A DNA stretch of 64,000 nucleotides from Adiantum capillus-veneris (taxonomy: Eukaryota; Streptophyta; Polypodiopsida; Polypodiales; Pteridaceae), in the NCBI GenBank assembly GCA_014529385.2, contig CM043967.1, positions 84,822,278 to 84,886,277 of the forward strand, given 5' to 3'. The translations under genes and the position numbers were made by a program. The notes under the pieces were generated by a model. It was not told the DNA's origin. It saw nothing but the letters and a program-made list of their open reading frames with translations, and searched no databases. Positions 60,898 to 64,000 of the stretch are shown one piece after another (position 1 is the stretch's first letter; each line of letters opens with the position of its first letter).

Positions 60898-61329
60898 ATG
60901 GCTAGTACGCTAGAGTCATCCACTCCTGCCTTGGGTGAGAGGTACCCTCGTTACTTTTCACAAGTGTTTCACATGGTCTTTCTAGTGCTTGACTGTGAAT
61001 GGGATTTGGTAGCTACGCTAGCATGTGAGAGAAATTTTGACGAGTTAGAATGGCTGATACTTCTCTTGACCACGACTAATTCATACTTAGTAGAGAGCGT
61101 TTCTCCCATTGCACAAGCCTACCCTTTCGACCAAGATGACTATAGACTTCTAGTGACCTTCTTAGTAAACATTGGTGCCTCTAATGATGAAGACTATTTA
61201 CATGATTACACGGATGGCACATATGGTCTCACGGATGATGGCTTTGTTTTTCTCGACGAGGATAGGGGTTTAGCCTTAGGGTCCCCCCCCCCCCCCCCCC
61301 CCCATCTCTACAATATCCTATTCCCTTGA
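60898..61329 (+). CDS. intact ORF of unknown function, after the presumed LTR start
   Basis: Starts at ATGGCT (good plant start context) and runs 143 codons without a stop. MASTLESS is followed by RYFSQVFHMVFLVLDCEWD, then ACERNFDELEWLILLL, and an acidic C-terminus (SNDEDYLHDYTDGTYGL). The end is a poly-Pro produced by a run of 21 C. No domain is recognised. Purifying constraint is suggested only by the lack of stops in 143 codons amid decayed sequence. It may belong to the LTR or lie beyond it. Confidence 0.4.
   Translation: MASTLESSTPALGERYPRYFSQVFHMVFLVLDCEWDLVATLACERNFDELEWLILLLTTTNSYLVESVSPIAQAYPFDQDDYRLLVTFLVNIGASNDEDYLHDYTDGTYGLTDDGFVFLDEDRGLALGSPPPPPPHLYNILFP
61283..61303. repeat. 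poly-C run of 21
   Basis: Codes polyproline in the frame of the preceding ORF. Homopolymers of this length are slippage-prone and assembly-sensitive, so the ORF end is uncertain. Confidence 0.85.
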
Positions 61330-62793
61330 CTCTCTAGGGGGAGTGCAAATAATTAGGTTAGGGTTCCTTATGTTTTTTAATTGTGTTCAATAAGAATTGG
61401 TACCTCTTCCCACTGATGTGCCTCTGGAAGGTGGATGTTTGGTGGTGACTATTGTGCAGTTTGTGCCTATATAAGGATTCCTTCGAAGGACAGCAACAAT
61501 GGATGTTTACATGTTACAACATATGTTCTCCATTATATCAGGTTTACTACTTCCTTTTATCTATGCTTTCCACAGTTACATGTTTGCATATGGTCATTTG
61601 AGTTCTAACAATGCATAAAATTTATGAAGTTGTGACATTGCCAATTTAGATGCTATAATTTTTTCAAACTTCTAGTACCTTGTTCTTCTTGTTGATTTTG
61701 GTTTATTAGTTGGCTTTAAGTAGGTATTATAACCTTAGGCTAAACTAGGCAACTTAATTGTTGACTTTAATTCCTAAATAGTCTATTAATTGTAGTAACT
61801 TCAGTAATGGTTTAGGCTATGAGGATATAGTTCTCTCTAGCTTATTCCACCTAGTCTTGGAAGTCCATGTGTTAAGTTCGTATTTGAGACCTCGAGTCTC
61901 CCAGCTACTACTGGTATTTGAGACCTCGAGTCCCCCATCTACTTGTGACAACTATGACAACAACAAAAAAAAGAAAAAGAAAAAGAAAAAAGGAAAAGAA
62001 AAGAGAAAGCAAATAGCACAAAGTTCCTTTTATTTTATGTTGATCACACTTAAGTGGTATAAGTGACAAGATCACTAGTCTTTAGACCCCGACGAGCATT
62101 CCTAAAATTACCTACTCTTTAGTCGACATTTTTTAATTAACGTTGGTCAATCTAGTACTTTCTTTAGTCCTAGCTCTTGTGTATTTCTCTTACAGTCAAC
62201 CTAATAGACCTTAACTCAATTGCATTTAATTTAGGCACTACGCTTGTTCTAGTTGGCAATGTTACAATTCATGAAATTTTTTTGCATTTCTTAGAATATC
62301 ATGTATGCATCTCACTTATGCACGCCTGCACATGTTGCCTTTGAGCTTTCACAATGTTGTTTTTCTTCTGCCTACAAGTACTCCTATCATCGATCCCGAT
62401 GTAGCACTGTTATATTCTGAGGGCAGAATCTACTTCAGGAAGGCGGGCATGTTAACCACCGGTGCCACCAAGCAACCACCTTTTACTTATCCATGGGCCG
62501 GGCTTATCGGACCCTCTAGTAGTGTATTATGTTATTGGCCGGGTTTTTGGTCAGGTAGGAATGGATAAGAGTGATCGCCGATGAGAGGTGCACTCTAAAA
62601 CTGGAATCTATGATGTTTGGGTAAGATTGGCTAAGTGTGGGCACCCAAATGTGAACGGGCAAGCCCATATAAAAGTCAATCTAAACCTAAAATACCTCAT
62701 TCTCTCATTTGTGCAATGCAAGAAGAGTGCTCTTGCTCCATCTCCTTCTCCGTCTCCTTTGTGTACTAGTGTGTGTGTGTGTGTGCACGCACG

Positions 62794-62796
<3 letters not shown>
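61330..62796. other. non-coding stretch, tandem and A-rich patches
   Basis: A repeated GGTATTTGAGACCTCGAGTC-like segment sits at about 61878 and 61915. An A-rich run follows near 61963. A CATATAAAAG TATA-like motif lies near 62669 and a (GT)n run at 62769-62785. No gene seen. Confidence 0.45.

Positions 62797-62859
<63 letters not shown>
62797..62859. repeat. (GA)n microsatellite
   Basis: About 31 GA units, preceded by (GT)n. ORFs passing through it on either strand are artefacts. Confidence 0.92.
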
Positions 62860-62862
<3 letters not shown>

Positions 62863-63001
62863 TCGAGCATTGCGGCCGGACGATGACGGTGAGGCGGTTG
62901 AGTGCGGTGCAATGGTGGATCCCTCTTCTTCGCGGTGAGGAATCCTCCACGATAGCAAGCATAGAGCAATGAGTGACACACCATCGTCATCTTTGAGCTT
63001 A

Positions 63002-63857
63002 CTAGTTTAGGATAGTTGCATGCTTAGAGCCATATGTGGCTCGCACAGAGTGAAGGCAAGTCCCTTGCTTTGATACGTGCGACAGACGCCCACACAACAC
63101 TTTGTCTATCATTCGTTCAGGAGGATCCATGGTGCCTTCTCTTCTTTTTTTCTCTAAAGGTATTTTTTCCTCTTTCAGTGATGGAAAGTTTTCTGTTTGA
63201 TTGTCAAGGTTGTCTAGACCACCTTCCTCTTCTTGGTATTCTACTTTGTTACGGTTGTCCTTCTGGTCTGCCTTGGTAGATTCGTAGGATGATTCAAGAT
63301 CATTGATGCATGGATGTTTTTCTTCCTCTCTTTCTCTTTGCTCCATTTTGCATTTAAGTTCATTCTAAATTCGTTGCTGCATTTCACTGGCAATGTTTAG
63401 ATTCTCCGTTGTCTCTTTTCTTTTACGTTGTTTGATTCTCTCCAAAGCTTCAGTCTTTTTTTGTTTTAGAGGCACATCCTCCTCGTCCTCTCTTTCATCA
63501 TCTGCCTCTGTTCCAAGACTTCTCTTTTCGCCATGCTTTTGTTGGAGAAGTGTTTTTCTTTGTGCTTGTGCTTCTTCCATCATCCTTTGTGCTTGTGTGA
63601 TGGGGATTGCCTCTGCCGCCCGGGTTGGCCTCTTTTTTAGTCTTGTGTATCTAATTGAAAATTCACTTTCTTTCCCCTCATCCGAAGACTGATACTCGGA
63701 TGGAGTTTCTTTGTCCTTTGACTTAGCTTCTTTGTTGCTCGGCGCATCTGATCCTATCTCTTCGCTATCAGTGTCGTGTTTCCTTGAGCTTTTCCTTGTT
63801 TGCTTGATCTCTAGTTGTGACCTCGTGGTCCTGCTACTACTAGCTTTATTGCTCTTT
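63002..63857 (-). pseudogene. Lys/Glu/Arg-rich frame at the right edge, one stop
   Basis: On the minus strand a single frame runs from about 63857 to 63002 with only one TAG (63365-63367). It is strongly charged: SRTTRSQLEIKQTRKSSRK, a long Glu/Lys region (DEREDEEDVPLKQKK, then KQRKRKETTEN) and a Glu-rich C-terminal part. Just upstream another phase gives LGMIDGLPPTEAQL. I see no domain. The gene starts outside or near the right edge. It could be a Gag-like or DNA-binding protein relic. Confidence 0.4.
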
Positions 63858-64000
63858 TAGATATGTGGATCAGATCCAATTGTGCTTCAGTAGGTGGTAG
63901 TCCATCAATCATGCCTAATTCCTAGTAAGCAATTCTGGTCAACATTGGTCCAACATTCATATATGACTTTCTCTTTTGACCCCTTTGATGTTTGCTACCA

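Noticed and set aside
62705-62990. Serine/leucine-rich ORFs on the minus strand
   Set aside because: They are the (GA)n tract translated.

Overview
This window looks like nuclear DNA of a land plant. It is dominated by nested LTR retrotransposons that use the plant initiator-Met primer site, and it also carries LINE, CACTA and foldback relics plus decayed fragments of plant genes: PPR repeats, an ANTH clathrin-assembly protein, a Clp N-domain, a histone H3-fold protein and a SET-domain protein. The style of the PPR relics would fit a fern or another early-diverging vascular plant, but that is inference only. I see no intact single-copy host gene, no rRNA and no functional tRNA.

Layout. 1-6013: right part of a Ty1/copia element (gag to RNase H, then its 3' LTR), split by a solo LTR at 2812-4418 flanked by a TAAAC duplication. 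6014-7150: spacer with an unidentified relic ORF. 7151-15634: a gag-only LTR element with very large LTRs built around AT-rich palindromic tandem arrays. 15635-16800: a Gln/Asn repeat, a charged coiled-coil frame and, in the same frame, a broken histone H3-like domain. 17085-17860: a tandem array of foldback units. 19427-24076: two diverged direct copies of a ~1.3 kb module (PPR relic on +, LINE endonuclease relic on -), separated by Clp-N, copia integrase and PPR relics. 24970-26165: a decayed multi-exon gene. 28010-28145: a tRNA-derived SINE-like stretch.

28737-37543: a young, nearly intact Ty3/gypsy chromovirus inserted in a (GA)n tract. The solo LTR in the copia element belongs to the same family. 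37600-39200: gene-like debris. 39565-39930: a foldback element. 40430-42480: LINE relics. 43200-46875 (minus): a CACTA Tnp2 transposase relic preceded on the same strand by a SET-domain reading frame. 46868-47227: an ANTH-domain pseudogene. 47335-53360: tandem repeats, microsatellites and AT-rich DNA. 53600-60621: a decayed second Ty3/gypsy element, 5'-truncated or too decayed to trace, with retropepsin-like domains on both sides of RT-RNase H-integrase. After it come a polypurine tract, a presumed LTR start and an intact unidentified ORF. The right edge holds a long Lys/Glu-rich minus-strand frame.

The recognisable genes are selfish-element genes (Gag, protease, RT, RNase H, integrase, transposase) and mostly carry stops or frameshifts. 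The gypsy element at 28737 is the youngest. The strongest candidates for something unusual are the SET frame beside the CACTA transposase, the histone-fold relic behind a long charged region, the gypsy-like element with two retropepsin-like domains, and the tandem foldback array.
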